In this document: positions 1 through 6,244 of the stretch, in pieces | Layout: each line of letters begins with the position of its first letter | Position numbering within the stretch: the first letter of the stretch is position 1 | Assembly (NCBI GenBank): GCA_003644265.1 | Contig: QNBX01000109.1 | Coordinates: 1-15,635 of the forward strand | Origin: Planctomycetota bacterium | GTDB lineage: Bacteria; Planctomycetota; B15-G4 | Reading direction: 5' to 3' | DNA length: 15,635 nt | Notes under the pieces: model-generated | What the model saw: only the letters and a program-made list of their open reading frames with translations | Told to the model about the DNA's origin: nothing | The model's database searches: none | Translations under genes and position numbers: made by a program

Positions 1-12
1 GGAGATGTCCAT

Positions 13-50
13 CCAAAAGTGACCCACTTGATCAGCCAAAGTTGACCCAC
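13..50 (-). repeat. Two-unit direct repeat (22-23 bp family) next to a possible start codon at the left edge
   Basis: Read on the minus strand there are two units beginning GTGGGTCAACTTTGG (50 to 28) and GTGGGTCACTTTTGG (27 to 13). The second is followed at once by ATG (12-10) and then GAC ATC TCC to the window edge. The spacing, 15 nt from unit start to ATG, equals that at the two DUF4143 ATPase genes at 1549 and 7735. A minus-strand gene of the same kind may therefore begin here, but only four codons are visible. Similar repeats also occur at ends of IS21-family elements, so an insertion-sequence end is the main alternative. Confidence 0.5.
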
Positions 51-238
51 CCCGAGCGGTGGGTTCCTCCCGTGATCAGGGCCTGGACCGAGCGGGAGGT
101 GTCCCCGAGCCAGGTGGTTGGTGGGTTGCTGTTGCAGGGCCGCCAGGCCCTGCCTGGGCCCCCCATGGGGGGCCGCGCCGCCGTCGCTGCTTGCGCGCGA
201 CCGCGACTGGTTCCTGGTAGCGCACCTGCCGTCGCGTC

Positions 239-285
239 GCCGCGAGTTGGCGGATGCAGCGCGAGCCATCGCAATGGCGCATGCG
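239..285 (+). repeat. Copy A of a dispersed 40-bp sequence shared by the 3' flanks of both paralogous ATPases
   Basis: Bases 241-280 match 6327-6366 at about 33 of 40 positions, starting with CGCGAGTTGGCG and containing GCCATCGC. Read on the plus strand, copy A encodes RRRELADAARAIAMAHAE followed by a stop; the preceding codons could extend this as WFLVAHLPS. Copy B encodes LRRELA, stop, AARAIAEARG. Both copies lie just beyond the stop codon of a DUF4143 ATPase that reads towards them. It may be the degraded tail of an old neighbouring gene, perhaps a transposase, but I do not recognise the protein. The rest of 51-304 holds nothing else I can support. Confidence 0.5.
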
Positions 286-304
286 GAGTGAGGGGTGGCG
301 CCGG

Positions 305-1549
305 TCACTCCCACAACGAGCACATCGGCACGGCCCACAGCCGGTCCCCCATGGGCAGCCGGTGCTCGCCGTCGTACAGGAGCACCCCGACGACGAAGCG
401 CTCGCCGACCGCGTCGCGCAGCTTCTTCAGGCCCTTGAGATCCCGGGTCCGGGGCGTGCTGCCCGCCTTCACCTCGATGCCGATCTGGGCCCGGGCCCCG
501 TGCTCGATGACGATGTCGACTTCGGAGGCACCGTTCTTCTCGCGGACGTGATGGAAGGCCAGACGCTGGCCGAGCACGCTGGCCTGACGCCGCAGCTCCT
601 GGAACACAAACGTCTCGACAAGCTGGCCGAGCAGCGAGCGGTCGGCGAGCAGCGCCTAGCCATCCAGGCCGAGCAAGGCGCAGGCCAAGCCGGTGTCGCC
701 GAGGTGGAGCTTGGGGCCCTTGATCAGCCGGCTGAGCCGGTTGCTGAACCACGGTGGCAGGCGCTCCATGAGGAACAGGCGCTCAAGCAGCGTGACGTAC
801 TCAGCGATGGTGGGCCGACTGAGCTGGAACGGCGCCGCGAGGTCCGCCACGTTGATCAGCCGTCCGGTCTGCCCGGCCAGCAGCTGCAGCAGGTCGGGAA
901 TGACCTGCAGGTTGCGGATCTGCCGCACGTCACGCACGTCGCGCTGCACGAGGGTCTCGACGTAGTCCGCGTACCACGTCTGTCGTCCTCGAACGCTCTT
1001 GCGCGCCAGGGCAGCGGGGTAGCCCCCGGCCGCCACCCGTTCGGCCAGCTCAGCTCCCAGGTGGCGGCCCTGAAGCGGACCGACCTCTCCGGCCAGCAAG
1101 CGTTCCAGCAGGCTTGTCCCGCCGCCGGCGAGCTCCGCTTGGCTGAACGGGTGCAGGCGCACGATGGCCATGCGCCCCGCCAGCGAATCGGAGAGTGACG
1201 GCAGCAGCAGCACGTTCGTGGACCCGGTGAGCAGGAATCGCCCCGGCGTCCGCTCGCGGTCCACAGCCAACTTGATCGAGGTGAACAGGCCAGGCGCCCG
1301 CTGCACCTCATCGAGCGTCACACGCTCCGGCAGGTTCGCCACGAAGCCCATGGGGTCCTCGACGGCGAACTCGGGCACCGCGGGGTCATCGAGGCTCAGG
1401 AACGTCCGCTGCTCAGGCTCCCCGACCATGCGCGCCAAGGAGGTCTTGCCCGCTTGCCGTGGCCCGTGGATCAGCATCACGGGGCTCTCCGCCAGCGCCT
1501 CCCCGAGCCGAGCGGCTGCAGCGCGAGGCTTCATGGCGGGGTCGGGCAT
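305..1549 (-). pseudogene. AAA_14/DUF4143 ATPase interrupted by a single in-frame TAG
   Basis: This is a P-loop ATPase with a C-terminal DUF4143/nuclease-like domain, matching gene for gene the intact paralogue at 6476-7735. Residues 29-36 are Walker A (GPRQAGKT), 76-83 Walker B (RVTLDEVQ), and LTGS is the sensor-like motif. Codon 298 (bases 658-656) is TAG. The same frame then continues ALLADRSLLGQLVETF and on to SLWE and TGA at 305. The C-terminal part keeps the EVD and EVK residues of a PD-(D/E)XK-like core. Alignment with the paralogue is gapless, and codon 298 there is Asp. So one substitution is the only visible lesion: a recent nonsense mutation, a sequencing error, or a readthrough site. 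A GTG at 607 could restart a 100-aa tail fragment. The start ATG sits 15 nt after the last unit of a direct-repeat array, and a second ATG follows five codons later. Confidence 0.85.
656..658 (-). other. Premature amber codon inside the ATPase gene
   Basis: The minus-strand codons read GGC TAG GCG between LLGLDG and ALLADR. No base is gained or lost relative to the paralogue at 6476-7735, where the equivalent codon 298 is GAC. TAG lies one substitution from GAG, AAG, CAG, TGG, TAC, TAT, TTG or TCG, so a single point mutation is enough to explain it. Confidence 0.9.
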
Positions 1550-1608
1550 GCCCCAATCGCAAACTCCGATGTCCCCAAATGAAACTCAGAGGCTGTCCAA
1601 ATGGAAGT
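1550..1608 (-). repeat. Degenerate direct-repeat array (3 units, 21-23 bp) abutting the ATPase start
   Basis: On the minus strand the units begin ACTTCCATTTGGACAG (1608-1586, 23 bp), GTTTCATTTGGGGACAT (1585-1565, 21 bp) and GTTTGCGATTGGGGC (1564-1550). The last is cut at 15 nt by the start codon ATG at 1549-1547. The core is GTTTCATTTGGGG. The G-run of the last unit lies where a ribosome binding site would be, and I see no other Shine-Dalgarno. The same arrangement occurs at 7736-7816. The remaining gap to the next gene (1609-1683) shows nothing further. Confidence 0.75.
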
Positions 1609-1683
1609 TCCAGCCAGCGCGCTGCCAGCCGCCAGAGACGAACGGACTTCAACCTCACTACACCTATGGGTCTAACAACCCCA

Positions 1684-3000
1684 TCAGCCCTGCCCCCACG
1701 GTTCCAGCAACCAGCGCACCGCGGGCCACCAGCTCACGTCATCAGGCAACTCCTGGGTCGGCGGGGTCGCGTCCAACGTCACCAGCTGCGCATGAGCGCC
1801 GGCGTGTTCGGCCAGCGCTGTGCGCAGGCTGCGCAGCTCGCGCTCGAAGGTCGCCTGATCGCCCAGCGTGGCGCAGACCTGCACCAGCAAGGGCGCCGCA
1901 CCCGGGATGCGGGCCATGAAGTCGACCTCCCAGCCCTCCTTGGTCTTGAGGTAGGCGACCTCGGCGCCGCGACGGCGCAGCTCGTGCAGCACGACCGTCT
2001 CCAGCGCGTGGCCGGTCTGAGGTCTGCCCGCGCGCTCGAACAGCGGGATCAGGCCGGGGTCGACGGGGTAGGCCTTGCGCGGATTGACCATGCGCTGGCG
2101 CTCGGAGGCGGTGTGCAGGCTCACGGTATGCACCAGGAACGCGTCCTCCAGGTGCGCGAGGTAGGCGTGCACGGTGTCCTTGGCCACGGGCACACCCTGG
2201 GACTTGAGCGCATCGAAGTGCTTCTGCGCGCTGAACGCGCCCGCGGGGTTGGCCAGCAGGTGGCGCTGGATCCAGCGCAGGGCGACGGGATTGCTCACGG
2301 CGTGGCGCTCGATCACGTCCCGCAGGACAACGACATCGACGTAGCTCTTCAGCAAGGCATGTCGGTCGCGCTGGCTCACGCCCACCGTCTCGGGGAAGCC
2401 ACCCTCGACCAGGTAGCGGCCCAGGCGCTGGTCGAGCGACGCACGCTCGGACCTGGGCAGCCGGGCCCACGAACGGCTGGGCTCATGCCCGCTGTGCCGC
2501 AGCCACTCACGGAATCCGAAGGGCTGCATGAGCACCTCGAGCGCCCGGCCCCGCATGGACGTCGCGACCTCGCTGCTGAGCAGCTTGGCCGAGCTACCCG
2601 ACAGGAACAACTCGACGCGCCCCTCGTCGAGCAGCCTGCGCGTCAGCGACTCCCAGCCGGTCACCAGCTGGATCTCGTCCAGGAACCAGGTACAGCGCGT
2701 CTCGGCCAACTCGGGGTACAGCCGGCCGTGCTGCGAGATCAGCCAGCCCACATCCGCGGCGCCCAGCCCCACCAGCCGCTCATCCTCGAAGTTGAGGAAC
2801 ACCAGGGACTCCCGGGGCGCGTCGGCCGCCAGGCGGTCCCCCAGGCACTGCCAGAGGAACGACGTCTTGCCGCTGCGACGCATGCCGATCACAACCAGCG
2901 CCTTGCCCGGCACCCCAGGCAGCTCGATCTCCCGCCGCGTCAGCGTGGGCGGCTGGCGAGCCAGGGACTCGGTGAGCTTGTCAATGAGGACCTGTCGCAT
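1684..3000 (-). CDS. AAA_14/DUF4143-type P-loop ATPase (438 aa)
   Basis: A predicted cytoplasmic ATPase of the AAA_14 plus DUF4143 architecture, whose cellular role is generally unknown. Walker A is GMRRSGKT (residues 39-46), Walker B CTWFLDEIQ (103-111, D108/E109), and the sensor-like LSGSSAKLL is at 133-141. The DUF4143 hallmark GGFPE is at 200-204, followed by VVLRDVIERH near 224-233. The C-terminal restriction-endonuclease-like fold (about 341-380) keeps the Asp of WEVDF, but the usual E-x-K is replaced by QVC. That is common in this branch and suggests no nuclease activity. The length is normal for the family. It is only distantly related to the other two DUF4143 proteins here. ATG 3000 is chosen because a purine-rich AGAAGGAG lies about 14 nt upstream, inside the right arm of a palindrome. 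It is monocistronic as far as can be seen, and its AT-rich upstream signals in a GC-rich background suggest acquisition by transfer. Confidence 0.9.
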   Translation of the reverse strand: MRQVLIDKLTESLARQPPTLTRREIELPGVPGKALVVIGMRRSGKTSFLWQCLGDRLAADAPRESLVFLNFEDERLVGLGAADVGWLISQHGRLYPELAETRCTWFLDEIQLVTGWESLTRRLLDEGRVELFLSGSSAKLLSSEVATSMRGRALEVLMQPFGFREWLRHSGHEPSRSWARLPRSERASLDQRLGRYLVEGGFPETVGVSQRDRHALLKSYVDVVVLRDVIERHAVSNPVALRWIQRHLLANPAGAFSAQKHFDALKSQGVPVAKDTVHAYLAHLEDAFLVHTVSLHTASERQRMVNPRKAYPVDPGLIPLFERAGRPQTGHALETVVLHELRRRGAEVAYLKTKEGWEVDFMARIPGAAPLLVQVCATLGDQATFERELRSLRTALAEHAGAHAQLVTLDATPPTQELPDDVSWWPAVRWLLEPWGQG

Positions 3001-3012
3001 GGGGCGTCTGAT

Positions 3013-3033
3013 TTCTCCTTCTGAGAAGGAGAA
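3013..3033. promoter_or_regulatory. Perfect palindrome overlapping the ATPase ribosome binding site
   Basis: Arms TTCTCCTTCT (3013-3022) and AGAAGGAGAA (3024-3033) flank one central base. On the minus-strand transcript the second arm carries the purine-rich AGAAGGAG that would serve as Shine-Dalgarno for the ATPase starting at 3000. A protein bound to the DNA, or a hairpin in the mRNA, could therefore control expression. The strong AT bias contrasts with the surrounding sequence. Confidence 0.75.
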
Positions 3034-3043
3034 TATCGCCGGT

Positions 3044-3068
3044 ATTTATCCTTTTCAAAAGGATAAAT
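3044..3068. promoter_or_regulatory. Perfect 25-nt palindrome, upstream partner of the site at 3013-3033
   Basis: Arms ATTTATCCTTTT (3044-3055) and AAAAGGATAAAT (3057-3068) are perfect with a single central base. The centre lies 33 bp from that of the neighbouring palindrome, close to three helical turns. The two share the pattern ATCCTTTT/TCTCCTTC and its complement, so they look like two copies of one operator. They are probably the target of an autoregulator or of the ATPase itself; that role is inference. Confidence 0.75.
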
Positions 3069-3315
3069 CTGCGAAATGGCCAGATGGACCGCCCTCCGCC
3101 GCTCGGCAGCGGGGCGCGGGGAGCCGGACACGCGAAACCAGCAGCCCCATCCGTCGGGGCGTTCCGCATGCGCGCTCGTCGTGTCGATCAGGGCTCTTGG
3201 TACGCCGGTGATATCCGCCCACCCCGGACGTCGAGCAGGCGACAGTCCGGACGCCACCAACGGCTCCACTACCGTCAGCCAAGCGTTCGACCCGCCGCCC
3301 GATGAGGGCTCTTCT

Positions 3316-3343
3316 TTGACAGCTACCGGGAATCGCCTACCAT
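3316..3343 (+). promoter_or_regulatory. Sigma-70-type promoter for the sigma-factor operon
   Basis: TTGACA (3316-3321, a perfect -35 match) is followed after 16 bp by TACCAT (3338-3343, four of six to TATAAT). Transcription would start near 3350 and leave a leader of about 110 nt before the GTG start at 3463. The rest of the 3069-3462 gap holds no gene I can support: the reading frame there is open by GC bias only. Confidence 0.5.
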
Positions 3344-3462
3344 CTCGTCGCGCTCGGCGGAGGGCGCTCTGGGCGCTTCGGGCAGGCCCGGATGGAACGG
3401 CGGATGCCTGCGGCGCGCCCCGCGGGCAAGCTGCATCGCGAGGACCTGAGGAGACCTGCTGC

Positions 3463-4122
3463 GTGTCGCCCGGGCAACCTCAACGCGAACCTACCGCCAC
3501 GCCGGACCCCGTGTCGACCGCCCCGAGCCTTGAGCAGGACGTGGCCCGGCTGCTGTTCGCGTTCCTCGACGGCAACGATCGCGCGGCCTTCGAGCGCTTG
3601 GTCCATCGCCTCGCGCCGACCCTGGCACAGGCAGCCCAAGCCGCCGTGAGCGACCAGGGCTTGCTGGCGGACCCGAAGGACATCGCAGGCGAGTGGTTCT
3701 CGGCCGTATTCATCGATACGCGCCGCCCGGTCGTGATGCCCGGCCAGCCCGTGGCCCAGGCCGAGCAGTGGATCCACGACCGCGCGCGGGAGATGACTGC
3801 AGTCATCGCCGCGCGCCCCCTCCCTGGGGAGTGGGGCTACCATGACGGGCTGAATCAGACCCCGTCGGCTGGCACCAGCACCGACGCCCCATGCGCGCCT
3901 GCAGACGCCGAGCAGATCTACGTGACGAACGTCGCTTTCCATCGCCTCGACAAGTTGGACCGAACGATCCTGCGCTCCACCGACGTGGACAGGATGCTGC
4001 CCGCTGATGTAGCGGAGCGCCTGTCGCTCACCGAGGACCAGGTCATCGACATCATGGCGGGCGCCCGCCGCCGGCTGGCCGCCCTGTGCCTCCGCCCCAC
4101 CACCAAAGGACGCCAGCGATGA
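3463..4122 (+). CDS. ECF-like sigma-70 family factor (219 aa)
   Basis: Likely an alternative RNA polymerase sigma factor. A region-2-like helical segment runs about 25-85 (LLFAFLDGNDRAAFERLVHR, then LADPKDIAGEWFSAVF, resembling the usual D-x-x-D-x-x-Q-E-x-F). A helix-turn-helix region 4 spans about 160-210 (LDRTILRSTDVDRMLPADV, then ERLSLTEDQVIDIMAGARRRL). The linker is longer than usual, and the -10-binding region is divergent. The start is set at GTG 3463 because GAGGAG (3448-3453) lies 9 nt upstream; the longer frame running back to 3076 has no such site and crosses the promoter. The stop overlaps the next gene's start (ATGA), so the putative anti-sigma factor is translated with it. That pairing strengthens the call. 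It could be a non-canonical sigma-like DNA-binding protein rather than a working sigma factor. Confidence 0.75.
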   Translation: MSPGQPQREPTATPDPVSTAPSLEQDVARLLFAFLDGNDRAAFERLVHRLAPTLAQAAQAAVSDQGLLADPKDIAGEWFSAVFIDTRRPVVMPGQPVAQAEQWIHDRAREMTAVIAARPLPGEWGYHDGLNQTPSAGTSTDAPCAPADAEQIYVTNVAFHRLDKLDRTILRSTDVDRMLPADVAERLSLTEDQVIDIMAGARRRLAALCLRPTTKGRQR

Positions 4123-5036
4123 CTGAGAGTCACGCCCCCGAGCGCTGGCCCGTCGACCCGGCGCGGATCACGCACCCACAGATCATTCGCCACCTCCAGG
4201 CCTGCGCCCCCTGCGCCGCGAGCCTGCACGAGACGCTGCTCGACCCACGCCCCGGCGCCCGCCTGGCCCGCAAGGAGCGCAGCGGCCCGGCCCTGATCGA
4301 GAACGTCCTGGCCCGCGCCCTGTCCGACGGCGACGGCCAAGCCGCCGTGCTGCTCTATGAGATGGCCCGCGCCAGCCTGCGCCAGATCAAGCCCTACGCC
4401 AGCGAGATCGAGTGGACGGAGATGCCCGCCCCCTTCATGGACCTGCGCGCCGACGTCTGCACCCTCAGCAAGCGCCTGACCGACGGCGAGGGCAAACTCG
4501 ACGGCCTGCCCGCCGCGACACCGACGGTGGACGCCTCAGCGAACACCGCCGACCGCTGCCTCGACCTGGCCGAGCGATTCGCCCCGGGCTGGAAGTGGGT
4601 GGAGTTTGAGCGGGCGCACGTTCTTCTCGTGCGAGACGATTGCGAAGCTGCGGCGGACGTGCTCGGTCGGGTCGAGGCAGGAACCGACGAGCCAAGACTG
4701 CGCTACTGGGCACTCCGGAACGCCGCGCATCTTGCCCTGCGGTCACAGGATTGGCGCCAGGCCCTGCACATCGCTGGGAGCATCCAGGAATCGCACAGGG
4801 ACGACATGGCGCCGCTCATCCTCCACGTTGAGTCGCATACGCGACTCGGGGCAGCACAAGCTGCAAGCCAGGCGATTCTCGCGCTCACCGACGCCGTGAG
4901 TACGTGGACGCCAACCGACGCGGAGCAATGGGGGGCGTACCTCGTGACTCGTCTTACTGCCCTCGGCGATACGAATCCACTCGCCCGCACACAGTTGGCA
5001 CGGCTCGCAGACCTCCTGGGGAGACAGCGGTCGTGA
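4119..5036 (+). CDS. Putative zinc-binding anti-sigma-like protein with TPR-like helical C-terminus (305 aa)
   Basis: Probably controls the sigma factor encoded directly upstream. Near the N-terminus H25-x3-C29-x2-C32 (in IRHLQACAPCAASLHE) matches the core of the ZAS zinc anti-sigma motif. The rest, from about 75 to 300, is Ala/Leu-rich helical sequence of TPR-like character (for example residues around YWALRNAAHLALRSQDWRQA). No membrane segment is visible, so it should act in the cytoplasm. The start ATG 4119 overlaps the sigma stop codon by ATGA, and its own stop overlaps the next start by GTGA. Codon use changes near base 4590: before it nearly all codons end in C or G with many GCC/CTG, after it GCG, CTT, CGA and GAA are more common. 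This could mark a recombination joint between the two domains. A regulator unrelated to sigma control remains possible. Confidence 0.6.
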   Translation: MTESHAPERWPVDPARITHPQIIRHLQACAPCAASLHETLLDPRPGARLARKERSGPALIENVLARALSDGDGQAAVLLYEMARASLRQIKPYASEIEWTEMPAPFMDLRADVCTLSKRLTDGEGKLDGLPAATPTVDASANTADRCLDLAERFAPGWKWVEFERAHVLLVRDDCEAAADVLGRVEAGTDEPRLRYWALRNAAHLALRSQDWRQALHIAGSIQESHRDDMAPLILHVESHTRLGAAQAASQAILALTDAVSTWTPTDAEQWGAYLVTRLTALGDTNPLARTQLARLADLLGRQRS

Positions 5037-5470
5037 GCATGCGAAAGCGACGAAGGACGAGCCGCCTTGGGGCGAGTCGAGTGTTTGCAATCTGGCTCAC
5101 GGCACTCGCCCTCACAATGGGGTTGGCCTTCCCACTGAGCGGCCGAGCACCCACACTGGCGGCCGGAGGCATGGGCGGCAACCCGTCACCCAACCCGCCC
5201 AAGCAGCCACCCCCACCGGCCGGGCGCACCGCCACCCCCGGCAACTTGAGCGACCCGCTGCTGCTGCTGCAGGTGCTCGGCGGACAGCGCTGGCGGTGGA
5301 CGCTGCGTACGATCGATGGGCGGCCCGTCGATGCGGGAATCACGGATACTCGTGGCCTCGGCGGCATCCTCCTGACGCAGCGCGTCATGCTGCTCGACGT
5401 GCCCGAGGCGGGTGTGTTCGGATTGCCGGTCTGCTGGGGAGTGATCGTCCAGGTTGCTCCGGACTCCTGA
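5033..5470 (+). CDS. Small exported Gly/Pro-rich protein, first of a tandem pair (145 aa)
   Basis: The function is unknown. A basic N-terminus (MRKRRRTSRLGASR) precedes a hydrophobic stretch (FAIWLTALALTMGLAF) and AA-G-like cleavage sites, so export or membrane anchoring is likely. A short Gly/Asn/Pro spacer (GGMGGNPSPNPPKQPPP) follows. Then comes an approximately 80-residue conserved domain rich in beta-forming residues (QRWRWTLRTIDGRPVD, then DTRGLGGILLTQRVML and LLDVPEAGVFGLPV). GTG 5033 overlaps the previous stop (GTGA) and has GGGGAG 9 nt upstream; ATG 5039 is an alternative. The conserved domain is over 90% identical in DNA to that of the next gene, so it arose by tandem duplication. 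As third gene of the sigma operon, it may be the target, signal input or secreted product under that sigma factor. Confidence 0.75.
   Translation: MSMRKRRRTSRLGASRVFAIWLTALALTMGLAFPLSGRAPTLAAGGMGGNPSPNPPKQPPPPAGRTATPGNLSDPLLLLQVLGGQRWRWTLRTIDGRPVDAGITDTRGLGGILLTQRVMLLDVPEAGVFGLPVCWGVIVQVAPDS
5174..5430 (+). repeat. Direct duplication, copy 1 (257 bp)
   Basis: Bases 5174-5430 match 5951-6204 with only scattered substitutions (over 90% by eye), from the GGC GGC AAC codons through FGLPV. The 3-bp length difference is one CTG: four leucine-coding CTG triplets here against three in copy 2. Flanking coding sequence is much less alike, so the duplicated block is confined to the C-terminal domain. 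Confidence 0.85.
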
Positions 5471-5517
5471 CGCACAGAGTGCAGCACGTATTGAGGCGCA
5501 TCCGGAGCAGCGGGGGC

Positions 5518-5539
5518 TTGAGTCGGCGCTCCGACTCAG
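5518..5539 (+). promoter_or_regulatory. Stem-loop between the two exported-protein genes
   Basis: TGAGTCGG (5519-5526) and CCGACTCA (5531-5538) form a perfect 8-bp stem with a four-base loop, extendable by one G-U pair. No T-run follows, so it is not a classical intrinsic terminator. It lies 22 nt before the AGGAG of the next gene and could act as an attenuator, mRNA stabiliser or operator. The rest of 5471-5569 shows nothing else. Confidence 0.45.
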
Positions 5540-5569
5540 CTTGACGCGGTCATTCCATACAGGAGATCA

Positions 5570-6244
5570 GTGTTGCACCCTCAGACGACCCGAACAGCCC
5601 GCCTGCCGTTGGTTGCCCTGGTGTTGGTCTCGTTGCTCGCGCCTGCCATGGCACGCGAGCCTCATCAGGGGTTCACCACCGGCGGCGCAGGTGGAAGCAA
5701 CCCAAATCCAACTCCGCCACACCATGGCGGCGGCGGAAGCTGCCCATCACCGACCCCACCGCGCCAGGCGACGCCGGGCTCCGCCCCCGTCCTCGGCCAC
5801 GCGACGCACACGTCCAACGCCACGCGCCGGGCGATAGGCAGCCGTCAGTCGCTGCGGTCCCGGGATGAAGGTCCATCGGGAACTCCTGGCCGTGGCCCCC
5901 AAGCTGGCGGGGCACGCGAGCCGTCGGCCTCGGTTCTTGGCGGTGCTGGCGGCGGCAACCCATCACCCATCCCGCCCAAGAAGTCCCCCCCACCGGCTGG
6001 GCGCACCGCCATCCCGGGCAACTTGAGCGACCCGCTGCTGCTGCAGGTGCTCGGCGGACAGCGCTGGCGGTGGACGCTGCGAACGATCGATGGGCGGCCC
6101 GTCGACGCGGGGGTCACGGATCCTCGCGGCCTCGGCGGCATCCTCCTGACGCAACGCGTCATGTTGCTCGACGTGCCCGAGGCGGGCGTGTTCGGCTTGC
6201 CGGTGCTCGCTGGCGCGGTCGTGTGCGTGCTGCCTGACGCGTAG
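5570..6244 (+). CDS. Exported Gly/Pro-rich protein, second of the tandem pair (224 aa)
   Basis: A paralogue of the protein encoded at 5033-5470, function unknown. It has a clear signal peptide: TRTARLPLVALVLVSLLAP followed by AMA and REP, with an A-x-A cleavage site near residue 29. The mature protein begins with a Gly/Asn/Pro segment (GGAGGSNPNPTPPHH) and a polar, low-complexity linker of about 70 residues not present in the sister. A second Gly/Pro motif (GGAGGGNPSPIPPKKSPPP) then leads into the conserved C-terminal domain (QRWRWTLRTIDGRPVDAG, then VFGLPV). Thus the spacer motif occurs twice here and once in the sister. AGGAG (5561-5565) lies 4 nt before GTG 5570 and 7 nt before TTG 5573; either could be the start. 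It probably belongs to the same operon, after a 99-nt gap containing a stem-loop. Confidence 0.75.
   Translation: MLHPQTTRTARLPLVALVLVSLLAPAMAREPHQGFTTGGAGGSNPNPTPPHHGGGGSCPSPTPPRQATPGSAPVLGHATHTSNATRRAIGSRQSLRSRDEGPSGTPGRGPQAGGAREPSASVLGGAGGGNPSPIPPKKSPPPAGRTAIPGNLSDPLLLQVLGGQRWRWTLRTIDGRPVDAGVTDPRGLGGILLTQRVMLLDVPEAGVFGLPVLAGAVVCVLPDA
5951..6204 (+). repeat. Direct duplication, copy 2 (254 bp)
   Basis: The partner of 5174-5430, one CTG triplet shorter. Most differences are synonymous or conservative (for example DAGITDTRG against DAGVTDPRG), which points to a fairly recent duplication under purifying selection, or to gene conversion between the copies. Confidence 0.85.

Noticed and set aside
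1..60. End of an IS21-family insertion sequence.
   Set aside because: The repeats resemble IS21 terminal repeats, but no istA or istB is seen in the window and no second inverted end was found. Kept only as an alternative.
42..551. A 169-aa plus-strand frame at the left end.
   Set aside because: It crosses the repeat, the decayed 40-bp sequence and the antisense of the ATPase tail, and has no recognisable domain.
1459..3024. A 521-aa plus-strand frame across the second ATPase.
   Set aside because: It is the antisense shadow of the minus-strand gene with clear Walker and DUF4143 motifs.
3076..3462. N-terminal extension of the sigma factor to 348 aa.
   Set aside because: The extension has no ribosome site, lies partly upstream of the predicted promoter and shows no conserved sequence. 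GTG 3463 has GAGGAG at good spacing.
5541..5565. TTGACG at 5541 as -35 of a promoter for the second exported-protein gene.
   Set aside because: The matching -10 position would fall on the AGGAG ribosome site and shows no TATAAT-like sequence.
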